Notes: a model not told the origin generated them from the letters alone. A DNA stretch of 19,624 nt from Planctomycetaceae bacterium (GCA_020426065.1 JAGQQT010000009.1:1-19624); one strand, 5' to 3'. Positions 1-7,197 are shown, counted from the stretch's first letter. Numbers and translations are program-made.

Positions 1-299
1 CAACAACACAAGCACAGTTCGCCCGGGATCTTGACAATCTCCTGCAGTATCTCAGCAAGGGCGATCGGCAGTTAATCATGTTTGAACTCCCCTTGCCGCC
101 GTTCTGTCACTCGTACGGCAGAATCCAGCGGCAGGCCGCAGAAAAATATCATGTTGCTCTGGTGCCAAAGCGGGTCCTGCTGTCCATAATCGCCGGTAAT
201 GACTCCACTCTCGATTCGATTCACCTGTCTCAGTCCGGCCACAAACGAATGGCCGATTCGGTATGGTGCCTCCTGTCCTCCGCGTTTCCAGAGCGATGA
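1..299 (+). CDS. SGNH/GDSL-type hydrolase, C-terminal part (5' end outside window)
   Basis: The frame is open from the left edge (first complete codon at 3) to the TGA at 297-299, giving about 98 residues. Near the end is the segment DSIHLSQSGHKRMAD, which matches block V of SGNH hydrolases, where the Asp and His of the catalytic triad sit in a DxxH arrangement. Upstream, FELPLPPF and a YGRIQRQ-type helix fit the last strands and helices of a flavodoxin-like SGNH fold. The nucleophile Ser block and the Gly/Asn blocks would lie left of the window. The family hydrolyses esters, often acyl or acetyl groups on lipids or carbohydrates; the substrate cannot be read here. ATG at 78 is internal, because the conserved fold continues upstream of it. 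The next gene on the same strand begins 147 bases later, after a dispersed repeat. Confidence 0.72.
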   Translation, partial: TTQAQFARDLDNLLQYLSKGDRQLIMFELPLPPFCHSYGRIQRQAAEKYHVALVPKRVLLSIIAGNDSTLDSIHLSQSGHKRMADSVWCLLSSAFPER

Positions 300-323
300 A
301 ACCCAGGTAGAAACCGCCAGTCA

Positions 324-384
324 TTTCATTGACACAACCCATCCCCCAGCCAAAAATGATCCGAACTGTGATACGGAAATCACG
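324..384. repeat. 61-bp dispersed repeat, copy 1
   Basis: This segment matches 3846-3906 over 61 bases without gaps, with only about six differences. It starts TTTCATTGACACAAC and ends with ATACGGAAATCACG. It lies in the non-coding gap between the SGNH hydrolase and the acetyltransferase. It contains TTGACA at 329-334 with a weak AAAAAT 17 bases further on, so it could carry a plus-strand promoter. The other copy also lies upstream of a plus-strand gene. Read on the minus strand, both copies encode a similar short peptide, but no full gene surrounds either one. Confidence 0.8.
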
Positions 385-388
385 CTCC

Positions 389-419
389 CGTTCCACAGAA
401 GTTTACTTGTTGTGGAACG
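389..419. other. Perfect 9-bp stem-loop upstream of the GNAT gene
   Basis: CGTTCCACA (389-397) and TGTGGAACG (411-419) are perfect inverted repeats around a 13-base loop. The structure begins 4 bases after the dispersed repeat and ends 15 bases before the AAGGAG of the acetyltransferase gene. No T-run follows, so it is not a convincing intrinsic terminator. It could be an operator or a leader hairpin; its role is unknown. Confidence 0.5.
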
Positions 420-446
420 ATCTGTTTGCCGTCAAAGGAGAGGCCA

Positions 447-968
447 GTGCAGTTTGTCGCTTGCACGTATGACGCTCACGCCGCTGCAATTCTGGAGATT
501 TTCAACGAGGCGATTGTCAACTCGACGGCACTCTATGATTACAAACCACGCGCACCGGAGAGTATGGTCAACTGGTTCAAAGACAAGGAGGCGGGACGTT
601 TTCCCGTCATTGGAGCAGTAGCCCCAGACGGCCAGCTCCTCGGATTTGCGAGCTATGGCACCTTTCGCGTCAGGCCCGCGTACAAGTACACCGTTGAGCA
701 CTCGGTCTACGTTCACAAGAACCACCGCGGCAAGAGGATCGGCCTGGCGCTCATGCAACAGCTCATCGCTAAGGCCAGGGAGGAGCAGTATCATGTCATG
801 GTGGGTGGCATCGATATCTCCAACAGCGGCAGCATCGCTCTGCATGAAAAACTTGGGTTTGTGCATGCTGGAACCATCCGGCACGCTGCATTCAAGTTTG
901 GCCGCTGGCTCGACCTGGGCTTCTATCAGCTTCTGCTTGACACACCCGCTCATCCGGTTGACGATTGA
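447..968 (+). CDS. GNAT N-acetyltransferase, phosphinothricin/MnaT-like
   Basis: A predicted cytoplasmic 173-residue acetyl-CoA-dependent N-acetyltransferase of the Pat/YncA group, whose members acetylate the amino group of small compounds such as phosphinothricin or methionine derivatives. The acetyl-CoA-binding motif A is seen as HRGKRIGLAL (about residues 93-102), preceded by the EHSVYVH strand. The C-terminal signature NSGSIALHEKLGF and then FKFGRWLDLGFYQ is typical of this group. The GTG at 447 is the best start: AAGGAG at 435-440 lies 6 bases before it and the protein then begins with the expected first strand. An in-frame TTG at 426 would give 7 more residues but has no ribosome site. 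The real substrate is unknown, so this is not necessarily a herbicide-resistance gene. The next plus-strand gene follows after about 100 bases without overlap. Confidence 0.9.
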   Translation: MQFVACTYDAHAAAILEIFNEAIVNSTALYDYKPRAPESMVNWFKDKEAGRFPVIGAVAPDGQLLGFASYGTFRVRPAYKYTVEHSVYVHKNHRGKRIGLALMQQLIAKAREEQYHVMVGGIDISNSGSIALHEKLGFVHAGTIRHAAFKFGRWLDLGFYQLLLDTPAHPVDD

Positions 969-1071
969 TAAACCACATCAGCCAGCATCGGAACTGGTAT
1001 GAAAACCTGTTTTCCGTCATGCTGCCTGCCACAAGTGCACAACGATGAAGTTGGGATAGCGAGGCCACCTG

Positions 1072-1527
1072 ATGTCCAGTCAGCAATTGACTTCCAGTTT
1101 CTGTGAACTCGATATTCTGATCTCTGCAACGCCCGAGCGAGTCTGGAAGGCGATCGCCAATGAGTCCTCTGCGTGGTGGCCGAGAGAATTTGTCACCTCC
1201 AAACGTACGCAACGATTTGTCATCGAACCAGTGCTCGGAGGTCGGGCATTCGAGGATTTTGGCAGCGGCGATGGTCTTGTGTGGTATACGGTGATTGGAG
1301 TGGACGCCAGTCGAGAATTGATCATGGCGGGCCATCTGTTGCCACCTTTCGGCGGGCCTGCGACCACAGCGTTACGCATTACCCTCACAGCACAGAGGGA
1401 TGGCACACTTGTCAAGATTCGCGATGATCGATTTGGAGTACTCGGAGGAGACTCACCAGTAGAAGGATGGCGGATTGTGTTCGAGAGCGGTTTGCGAGAT
1501 TATCTCGAATCGACTATTGCCGATTAG
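1072..1527 (+). CDS. SRPBCC-fold protein, AHSA1/polyketide cyclase-like
   Basis: The 151-residue product has the START/Bet v1-like layout of the AHSA1 (activator of Hsp90 ATPase homologue) family. The first strand is followed by TPERVWKAIA and then a W-W-P turn (about residues 33-44). The middle contains the GGRAFEDFG and VWYTVIGVD strands, and a long C-terminal helix begins near EGWRIVFESGL. In this family GGR...E and the final helix line a hydrophobic ligand cavity. Functions range from stress proteins to small-molecule binding, so no reaction can be assigned. The N-terminal Ser/Gln-rich residues precede the domain. ATG at 1072 follows a weak GCGAGG purine stretch. It lies among small plus-strand cytosolic genes with gaps of 103 and 56 bases and is probably transcribed separately or loosely with them. 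Confidence 0.82.
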   Translation: MSSQQLTSSFCELDILISATPERVWKAIANESSAWWPREFVTSKRTQRFVIEPVLGGRAFEDFGSGDGLVWYTVIGVDASRELIMAGHLLPPFGGPATTALRITLTAQRDGTLVKIRDDRFGVLGGDSPVEGWRIVFESGLRDYLESTIAD

Positions 1528-1583
1528 AACTGGTCCGAAACTCCTATTGAGTAACGATAGAAAGTGCCCCAGGAGTATATTGC

Positions 1584-2342
1584 ATGTCAGATAATTGGGA
1601 CTTCTACTTCGCGAAGGTCAACGACAAGCTTGCGTCGATTTTTGTAGATATCGGCGTTTGTGAAATTGCACCTGATGCAGATCATCCCTGGCTGCTTTGG
1701 GTGTGGGTGTGCCTGAACCATCCGCGCGAAGACGGGCTTTGCAACTCTGAGGAGGCCGATACGCTGCTTCAGATTGAGGATTCATTAACGGAAGCTGTTG
1801 GTCATGCCGTTCAGGGTTCTCTGGTTGGTCGGATCACGACCGAAGGCCGTCGCGAATTCTATTTCTACGCTCCCTCCTTCGCAGGTTTCGATGACGCGGT
1901 TGTCCGCGCCATGCAACCGTTCCCGGAGCATCGATGGGACGCAGATAACAAACATGACCCCGAGTGGAGTCAATACCTCGGTTTACTGTATCCGACACCA
2001 AGAGACTGGCAGCGTATCAAAAACCGACACGTCATCGAACAACTCCTGAAACATGGCGACCCGCTCAAAAAGAAACGTCCTGTATTCCACTGGGCGTATT
2101 TCGCTGAAGACTCATCACGCGATCAGTTTGTTGCTGCCGTCCAGGATCGTGGTTTTGCGGTTACGCATCAGGATACCGTGGATGATCCCAGCTGCACTCA
2201 GCCCTTGAGCGTCAAATTCGAACGCGAGGACAACGTGGACTGGGATTCGATGAACCTGGTAACTCTCGATTTATTCGAACTGGCCAACTCACTCAGAGGC
2301 GACTACGACGGATGGGAAACCTCCGTGGAGCGAGAGACTTAA
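1584..2342 (+). CDS. DUF695 and RraB-domain fusion protein
   Basis: A 252-residue cytoplasmic protein with two recognisable parts. Residues 1-140 resemble DUF695: an N-terminal WDFYFAKVNDKLASIFVDIG strand pair, a WVCLNHPREDGL strand and EFYFYAP. Residues 145-248 resemble RraB, whose E. coli member binds RNase E and inhibits it: HVIEQLLKHGDPL, then HWAYF with a following acidic helix, and the closing YDGWET motif. The combination of these two domains is known, although its role outside enterobacteria is not established, and RNase E control is not implied. ATG at 1584 has AGGAG 9 bases upstream (1570-1574). The following gap of about 250 bases holds no gene that I can support, only a 34-bp repeat near its end. 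Confidence 0.82.
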   Translation: MSDNWDFYFAKVNDKLASIFVDIGVCEIAPDADHPWLLWVWVCLNHPREDGLCNSEEADTLLQIEDSLTEAVGHAVQGSLVGRITTEGRREFYFYAPSFAGFDDAVVRAMQPFPEHRWDADNKHDPEWSQYLGLLYPTPRDWQRIKNRHVIEQLLKHGDPLKKKRPVFHWAYFAEDSSRDQFVAAVQDRGFAVTHQDTVDDPSCTQPLSVKFEREDNVDWDSMNLVTLDLFELANSLRGDYDGWETSVERET

Positions 2343-2492
2343 CCCGGTTACTATGCGTCTGAATGCAATTCCATTGAATCTTGTGTACGTTCAAGGAAAC
2401 GAGAAAGTCTGCTTCTGCGAAAGTCCAGACTGTTTTCATTCCGCGACTACTTGATGAAACCGACAACCATTTCTTGACACCTTGCATTCATC

Positions 2493-2526
2493 GCTGAACA
2501 ATAAGTTGCATTGCAGTACTGAGATT
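2493..2526. repeat. 34-bp repeat, copy 1 (upstream of small membrane gene)
   Basis: The segment beginning GCTGAACAAT and ending GTACTGAGATT matches 3213-3246 at 29 of 34 positions without gaps. Each copy lies 55 to 65 bases upstream of the start of a small membrane-protein gene. This suggests duplicated upstream control sequence or an old tandem duplication. No open frame or stem of note is visible in it. Confidence 0.6.
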
Positions 2527-2588
2527 TAACCCTGATTGGCAGGTTGCTTCAGGCCTCATACAATCCGTCGTTGCCTATAATCACAGCC

Positions 2589-3149
2589 ATGTTCCGATTC
2601 ACTTATGCATTTGTGCTGATTTTTTTATTATGGCTGCAGTCTCTATTCACTGATACGGTTCATACCTTTGAAAATGGTTCGCATCGCTTTCACTACAATC
2701 TGGTTCCCTGGTTCTTTCTGGGACTGATTTGCCTCACGCAAGCTGTCTTTGCTGAAATTGCAAGGCGTTTCATGAAGGACAAGTGGCTTGGCATTTTATG
2801 CCTGCTTTTCATTCCACTGTTTGGCTTTTTGTCGCTTAAACACGTCTATGAACGCACCGAAGTGTCAGAGTCCGGTATCTCACACCGACGGGAACCGCCA
2901 CATACCAGATACAATGTTGATATCGTATGGGATGACATTCAATCTGCCGTGAAGTATGAAACGGAACAAGCAGGATTATTCGCCCCAAACTTCTACAATG
3001 TCGGGTATGTGTTCACGCTGAAAAACGGCAAAGACCATGAATTGCCATCAAACACAGTCTTGACGGCAGCACATGAAGAGGTCGACCGGATTTTAAAAAT
3101 GCGCAATATTCCTGTTACCAATCAAAGAATCCCAATTCCCCAGAATTGA
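2589..3149 (+). CDS. Membrane protein with C-terminal PH-like region
   Basis: The product from ATG 2589 has 186 residues. Three hydrophobic segments are visible in the first 90 residues: around TYAFVLIFLLWLQ, around VPWFFLGLICLTQ and around LGILCLLFIPLFGFL. The remaining roughly 100 residues are soluble, with a strand-rich pattern ending in a helix (VDRILKMRNI). That is the general look of membrane-anchored bacterial PH-like domains, as in a conversion-type 'WDDIQSAVKYET' strand pair. I do not recognise a specific family. An in-frame TTG at 2544 would add 15 residues, but ATG 2589 places the start right before the first membrane span. TATAAT occurs at 2576-2581, too close to the ATG for a normal leader. 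It may belong with the next small membrane gene, which has a similar upstream repeat. Confidence 0.68.
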   Translation: MFRFTYAFVLIFLLWLQSLFTDTVHTFENGSHRFHYNLVPWFFLGLICLTQAVFAEIARRFMKDKWLGILCLLFIPLFGFLSLKHVYERTEVSESGISHRREPPHTRYNVDIVWDDIQSAVKYETEQAGLFAPNFYNVGYVFTLKNGKDHELPSNTVLTAAHEEVDRILKMRNIPVTNQRIPIPQN

Positions 3150-3212
3150 TCGATTAATTTTCACTCTTAAGCGCAGACAGGAAAGTCTGTGCTAATTGAC
3201 TAATGAAGGTGT

Positions 3213-3246
3213 GCTGAACAATCATGTGCATTGTTGTACTGAGATT
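3213..3246. repeat. 34-bp repeat, copy 2
   Basis: The match to 2493-2526 is 29 of 34 positions. It ends 55 bases before ATG 3302. The two copies flank the 2589 gene on the same strand, so homologous exchange between them could delete or duplicate that gene. Confidence 0.6.
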
Positions 3247-3301
3247 CGATACACGTCTTGCAGCGGAGTTCTTTTGTCTGCCCTTTTCTCTGCCGTAAAG
3301 C

Positions 3302-3754
3302 ATGCTCACAATGAAAAAAAGACACTGGTGGATGGTGGCCGGATATTGTGTGATCATTCTGATTGTCCTCCTGAAGAATCTGGAAACAAAAACGATCATC
3401 ACCCCACTTGCTTCCAAAGCTGCCATTGGCATGAAAGGGGACAACATTCCTGCGGCCTATCTGGCAGCGCTTCCTGAGGTTCAGGACAATGGCGGGAAGA
3501 TTCCTGAATTCATCGCGACTGCTGATGTGTCTCCCCATGTCATGGAGTTGCATCGCGGATGGCCAGTGTACTACCAGAATGAATACGGGTATCACTACGA
3601 AATTGTGAACCCCGCGGCAGGCTTTTCGTCAACTTTATCGGACTTCCCAAAACACCAGGGGATCTCCTTCCCGCGATTGCTGATGAACACGGTTGGTGTC
3701 CTCTCAGTTGCATTCATCCTGCTTCTCTCAGCGGAGTTCTTCACTCATGAATGA
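3302..3754 (+). CDS. Small bitopic membrane protein, unknown function
   Basis: A 150-residue protein with one hydrophobic segment near the N-terminus (about residues 10-24, GYCVIILIVLL) and one near the C-terminus (about 130-146, VGVLSVAFILLL). About 100 soluble residues lie between them and are probably outside the cytoplasm. I do not recognise the family. ATG 3302 or ATG 3311 (before a Lys-Lys-Arg) are both possible; the latter gives the more usual short charged N-terminus. Its last codons overlap the ATG at 3747 of a truncated second frame (see 3747-3803), so an ATGA-type translational coupling to a downstream gene once existed here. The partner is now cut off by a dispersed repeat. Confidence 0.62.
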   Translation: MLTMKKRHWWMVAGYCVIILIVLLKNLETKTIITPLASKAAIGMKGDNIPAAYLAALPEVQDNGGKIPEFIATADVSPHVMELHRGWPVYYQNEYGYHYEIVNPAAGFSSTLSDFPKHQGISFPRLLMNTVGVLSVAFILLLSAEFFTHE

Positions 3755-3803
3755 ATCTGATCTAATAATGATTTCTTCGTGTACTTCGAGTCCTTCGTGG
3801 TGA
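3747..3803 (+). pseudogene. Truncated start of a gene resembling the 6081 membrane gene
   Basis: The bases GAGTTCTTCACTCATGAATGAATCTGATC around 3736-3762 are nearly identical to those around the start of the 6081 gene. The frame from ATG 3747 begins MNESD, exactly as that gene does. After about nine codons the sequence runs into a dispersed hairpin-repeat arm (3775-3801) and the frame stops at TGA 3801-3803, giving only 18 residues. I interpret this as the 5' stump of a paralogue lost by insertion of, or recombination at, the repeat. The two promoter-distal contexts (ends of 3302 and of the 5942-6080 gap) also look alike, which supports a duplicated cassette of small membrane genes. Confidence 0.5.
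3775..3801. repeat. Lone right arm of the dispersed hairpin repeat
   Basis: These 27 bases match the right stem arm at 14668-14694 at 25 positions and the arm at 16267-16293 equally well. No left arm is present within several hundred bases. The arm begins right where homology between the 3747 stump and the 6081 gene start ends, so it marks a rearrangement junction. Confidence 0.7.
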
Positions 3804-3845
3804 TCTATCCTCGCGCTAAAATCTCTGAGTGGCATCAGGCAAAGC

Positions 3846-3906
3846 TTTCATTGACACAACTCATCCACCAGCCAAAAATGATCCGAGGTGTGATACGGAG
3901 ATCACG
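3846..3906. repeat. 61-bp dispersed repeat, copy 2
   Basis: Ungapped match to 324-384 with about six differences. TTGACA occurs at 3851-3856. This copy lies in a 324-base stretch (3755-4078) without a supported gene; besides this repeat and the hairpin arm at 3775 I see nothing else in it. The kinase gene starts 172 bases downstream. Confidence 0.8.
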
Positions 3907-4078
3907 TCGACCAATCAGGACGGGCAAGTGCTTTAGGCGGGGATGTTTTTTCATTCACGATCCTCCTGGGTACAGTAATCGATTTCCATCTGTCGTTCAG
4001 GAGATCCCATCCGGTTGCTTCACAATCCAACTGTTTCGGTTGGGTCATCCGGAATTTAACTGAGGGACTGACGGTAAG

Positions 4079-5941
4079 ATGAAGTGTGCTCAATGTGGAC
4101 AGCCAGTTCAGGAAAGCGGTCGCTGCGACAATTGCGATCGTTTGGACAGTGCTACCATCATTGGTTTGGAGCATGAACAGGCAAATTCAAATGGTGCTGC
4201 AGCGGCAGAATTCACGGAGGTCTGTGGACGTCGATTTGGTGATTATGAACTCGTCAGGGAAATTGGCCGTGGAGGAATGGGAGTCATCTTTCAGGCCAGA
4301 CATATTTCCTTGAATCGGGATTCGGCACTCAAGATGCTGCTTGGAGGGGAATTTTCTTCACAAGAGGAGTTGCAGCGATTCCGGATTGAGGCCGAAGCTG
4401 CTGCAAAACTTGACCACCCGGGAATTGTCCCGATCTATGAAACCGGCAATATCGAGGGCAAGCCCTACTTTGCGATGAAACTCGTGGAAGGAGGATCGCT
4501 TGCCAGCCGAATGGATGAGTATCGGAGTAATATCCGCGAAGGCGTTGCTTTACTGGAAACGGTTGCCCAGGCGGTCTATCACGCACACCAGCGCGGGATT
4601 CTTCATCGAGATCTGAAACCGGCAAATATTCTGATTGATGCGGAACGGGAACCACTGGTCGCCGATTTTGGACTGGCCAAAAATTCCTCTGGCCTCAGTG
4701 ATGTCACGCACACGGGCGCAATCATCGGCACTCCAGGCTATATGTCTCCTGAGCAGGCCTCATCGCATTCTTCAATGACTGTGGCAGCAGATATCTATTC
4801 TCTGGGTGCGATCCTGTACGAGCTTTTAACCGGGACGCCTCCTCATAAAGGGGCGAATGCGATTGAAACTCTCCTGCAAGTCCGCAATGGAATTGTGCAG
4901 CCCCCAGGTCAGCGATCTTCTCAGGTCGATCCCGACCTGGAGTTGATTTGCATGAAATGCCTCAAAAATGAACCGGGGGAACGGTATGAGACAGCCCAAA
5001 TGCTGGCCAGGGATCTCCGAGCCTGGCTGACCAATATGCCCTTGAGCGTGCGGCCACCCAGCTGGACTGAGCAGGTAAAACAGTGGCTGAGAATGCACAG
5101 GCAGTTGGCCTACGCTGGATTCACGGTGCTCATGGGAATTCTCGTCACCTCTCCGTTTGCTCTTTCGCTTATAGGTGAACAGGACTTCGCAAGAGTATAC
5201 GACCAGTTTCCTCAAGAGCAGCGTCCCTGGCTGTTTTCTCTGGGGACCATCCCTGCGTCCATCCAGCTGGCACTTGGATCCATTCTCGTGTTCATTCTGT
5301 GGCCCAGCGTTGGTTTTTTGAACGCCCTGTTCAGTCAACCTGCAAACATGAAGCAATCTTTAAGGGCTGGCGTGGTTACATCGGCGATCCTGATTGGCAG
5401 CTTTACACTTCTGCTTGGCTGGCTGCCACTGATACGCATGATTGATAACCAGTCGCAATTACGCCTGCTCACTGAAGCAGTGTGGCCCAGGGAAGGACAA
5501 AATCCATCATACCGTCATAGACTGGCCGATGAGATATTTCCTGGTTTGCAGGTCATTCCCCCAGAACAACGAGCTGCGATCGTTGCAAAACGCATGACAA
5601 GCGATCGTATTGCTGCCGCCCCGACAGCGCTGCTGCGGATACTCTTCGTGGAATTCCTGCTCATGATTCCGGTGGTCTATGGCACGGTCTTAGCCGGATC
5701 GCTGATACGACGCAAGCAAAGTCTAACGTGGACGTTCTTGCGTTATACCATGGCCTGGTGGGTCGCCGGCACCGCACTCCTTCTGCTACTAGACGCCCTG
5801 TTTAGTGATCTCGGCGGCCGAGCACCCAATCGCCACATGCAGGCAATTATACAACTCGGTATTGCTCTGATCGCATGCACAATCCTGTGGGGAATTGTCA
5901 GGCGATATCGGCAGAGTGACAACAGAATATCAATGTCGTGA
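4079..5941 (+). CDS. Membrane serine/threonine protein kinase (PknB type) with N-terminal Cys-ribbon
   Basis: A 620-residue Hanks-type kinase. Residues 3-19 hold a CxxC...CxxC ribbon (MKCAQCG, CDNCD) that could bind zinc. The kinase domain spans about 55-320. It has the glycine loop GRGGMGVIF (63-71), the ATP-anchoring Lys in SALK (K85), the catalytic loop HRDLKPAN (176-183), the metal-binding DFG (196-198), and GTPGYMSPEQA with the conserved Glu at 225. All key residues are present, so it should be active. After about 340, five or six hydrophobic segments follow (near 345-365, 385-415, 430-452, 545-570, 580-600 and 605-620), unlike PknB with its single span and external PASTA repeats. The kinase domain is therefore cytoplasmic and the multi-span C-terminus is the likely sensor or partner site. 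Start ATG 4079 directly precedes the ribbon; the ribosome site is weak. The small membrane genes around it are plausible partners. Confidence 0.95.
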   Translation: MKCAQCGQPVQESGRCDNCDRLDSATIIGLEHEQANSNGAAAAEFTEVCGRRFGDYELVREIGRGGMGVIFQARHISLNRDSALKMLLGGEFSSQEELQRFRIEAEAAAKLDHPGIVPIYETGNIEGKPYFAMKLVEGGSLASRMDEYRSNIREGVALLETVAQAVYHAHQRGILHRDLKPANILIDAEREPLVADFGLAKNSSGLSDVTHTGAIIGTPGYMSPEQASSHSSMTVAADIYSLGAILYELLTGTPPHKGANAIETLLQVRNGIVQPPGQRSSQVDPDLELICMKCLKNEPGERYETAQMLARDLRAWLTNMPLSVRPPSWTEQVKQWLRMHRQLAYAGFTVLMGILVTSPFALSLIGEQDFARVYDQFPQEQRPWLFSLGTIPASIQLALGSILVFILWPSVGFLNALFSQPANMKQSLRAGVVTSAILIGSFTLLLGWLPLIRMIDNQSQLRLLTEAVWPREGQNPSYRHRLADEIFPGLQVIPPEQRAAIVAKRMTSDRIAAAPTALLRILFVEFLLMIPVVYGTVLAGSLIRRKQSLTWTFLRYTMAWWVAGTALLLLLDALFSDLGGRAPNRHMQAIIQLGIALIACTILWGIVRRYRQSDNRISMS

Positions 5942-6080
5942 CGATTCGCTGAGTGTGCTTGAGCTACCGCTGATAACATTACCCGAATATCGCCACTTGA
6001 AAACTTCCACGTAAAACAGGAGTACAATCCTCGCGTTCCTGGTACTGCTTGCACTTCTACTTTCCTGGAGTTGTTCACTC

Positions 6081-6611
6081 ATGAATGAATCCGATCCGAA
6101 AAACTCTCCAAGAGCTGTTTCCTCACCCAGTTGTCTGCTGTGGCTGGGGCCTTTTCTGATCGCTGCAGCACTTGTGGCTTCTGTGCGTGAACGCAATCAG
6201 TGGGTGCAGATACCGATCCTGCTGGCGTTGGGAATGGTGGTTTTTGCTTTCGGATATTCAACCATTTCCATTTACAGAATCCAGAGCGTAAACCGAATTG
6301 ATCAACTGCGTCGAGCGGCGTTTCTCATATTCGTTTCACTGATCAGTTTTGTCCTGATGACAAGATGGCTGTTTCCACTGCCGTCAACACCAGACAATGA
6401 CGAGACCCGCATCAACGGTATTGTGGACAGCCTGCTGCTCTGGCCGATGGCTGCTGGCTCATTGGCGGCGTTGGCCCTCGCGGCAACCGCATCCAACTGG
6501 CGGCATGCACTCTATCATGCTTTTGCTGGCCTGCTCATGCTGATGCTGGCCCTGTCCATGCACGATCTTTCAAAGCACTGGCTGCGTTGGCTGGCTGGTT
6601 ACTTCAGTTGA
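6081..6611 (+). CDS. Multi-span membrane protein, unknown function
   Basis: A 176-residue hydrophobic protein with about five predicted spans: near residues 18-34 (LLWLGPFLIAAALVA), 43-62, 82-98, 118-138 and 147-160. It has no recognised motif. The ATG at 6081 lies in the TCATGAATGAATC context that it shares with the stump at 3747. The reading frame stays open upstream to about 6014 and encodes another hydrophobic stretch, ILAFLVLLALLLSW. It is preceded by AGGAG at 6018-6022 but has an ATC rather than a standard start at 6027, so an alternative longer product cannot be excluded. The gene is 139 bases after the kinase stop on the same strand and may be cotranscribed with it. Confidence 0.65.
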   Translation: MNESDPKNSPRAVSSPSCLLWLGPFLIAAALVASVRERNQWVQIPILLALGMVVFAFGYSTISIYRIQSVNRIDQLRRAAFLIFVSLISFVLMTRWLFPLPSTPDNDETRINGIVDSLLLWPMAAGSLAALALAATASNWRHALYHAFAGLLMLMLALSMHDLSKHWLRWLAGYFS

Positions 6612-6627
6612 GCGTATTGAATGCCAG

Positions 6628-7197
6628 TCAGCTTCCCAGCAGTTTTTTCTGGCGGGCTCTGAGTTTTTCGTACTCCGGTTTCACGACTTTCATCAGTTCA
6701 GTACCGGGCCAGTTATTGACGGAAACATGATTTGTAAAATCGGAGTTTCTCCATTCCGCCAGGATGGCCTTGTAAGCTGCGATGTGGGCCAGAGCGTCGA
6801 CGAAGGCTTTGGGGATACGATCGGTTTCCAGCAGATCGAGATTCTGGACGATCAGCTCTTCCATCTGAGCGTTGTTTGGCTCAAAGACATTTGTCATCCA
6901 GGTCCGCCATGTTGCCTTTTCTTCCTCTGAAACCGGAGCACCGAAATAGCTGTTGGCTCCATGAGCGGGCCGGTGTTTGCTCCAGAAGGCCTCCCAGGCA
7001 CTATCGGCCGCCATTAATCGAGCGTAGAGTGGGCCATACAATTCTCTGAGCTGGCGATTGACCCGATCGAGTTTGCTGGCTTTTCTGTCGAAGTACCAAC
7101 TGTGGAAATAGGTCACCACCCAGCCAATGACAGCAACGGCGGTTGCCGCAATGATGGGCAGCATGTCTATCAGTTCTTCACGCGTGAAGTCGAACAC
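6628..7197 (-). CDS. N-terminally membrane-anchored protein of unknown function
   Basis: A 189-residue protein with one hydrophobic segment at about residues 10-30 (LPIIAATAVAVIGWVVTYF). A charged, helix-rich region follows that starts with RVNRQLRELYGPLYARL; this helix motif occurs in uncharacterised bacterial proteins, but I know of no function. The rest is predominantly helical with many Glu/Lys and few Cys, so it may form a cytoplasmic coiled coil or oligomer. The GTG at 7195-7197 is chosen because AAGGAG lies 5 bases before it; an in-frame TTG at 7215 would overlap that ribosome site. It converges with the 6081 gene across a 16-base gap, and no clear terminator fits there. Confidence 0.7.
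   Translation of the reverse strand: MFDFTREELIDMLPIIAATAVAVIGWVVTYFHSWYFDRKASKLDRVNRQLRELYGPLYARLMAADSAWEAFWSKHRPAHGANSYFGAPVSEEEKATWRTWMTNVFEPNNAQMEELIVQNLDLLETDRIPKAFVDALAHIAAYKAILAEWRNSDFTNHVSVNNWPGTELMKVVKPEYEKLRARQKKLLGS

Noticed and set aside
76..396. 106-residue minus-strand frame
   Set aside because: It overlaps the SGNH hydrolase end in another frame and the repeat at 324; no ribosome site or known motif. Only the repeat part has a similar reading at 3846-3906.
447..968. Calling the GNAT gene a phosphinothricin-resistance gene (pat/bar)
   Set aside because: The group signature covers many substrates; nothing in the sequence fixes phosphinothricin.
2576..2581. TATAAT as a -10 box for the 2589 gene
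   Set aside because: Only 7 bases from the ATG and no -35 at the right spacing; left as coincidence unless leaderless transcription is shown.
3196..3595. Frames on both strands over the start of the 3302 gene
   Set aside because: They overlap a frame with two clean membrane segments and have neither signal peptide nor motif; treated as shadows.
3779..4174. Frames between the repeat arm and the kinase
   Set aside because: They consist largely of repeat sequence and of the antisense of the kinase N-terminus.
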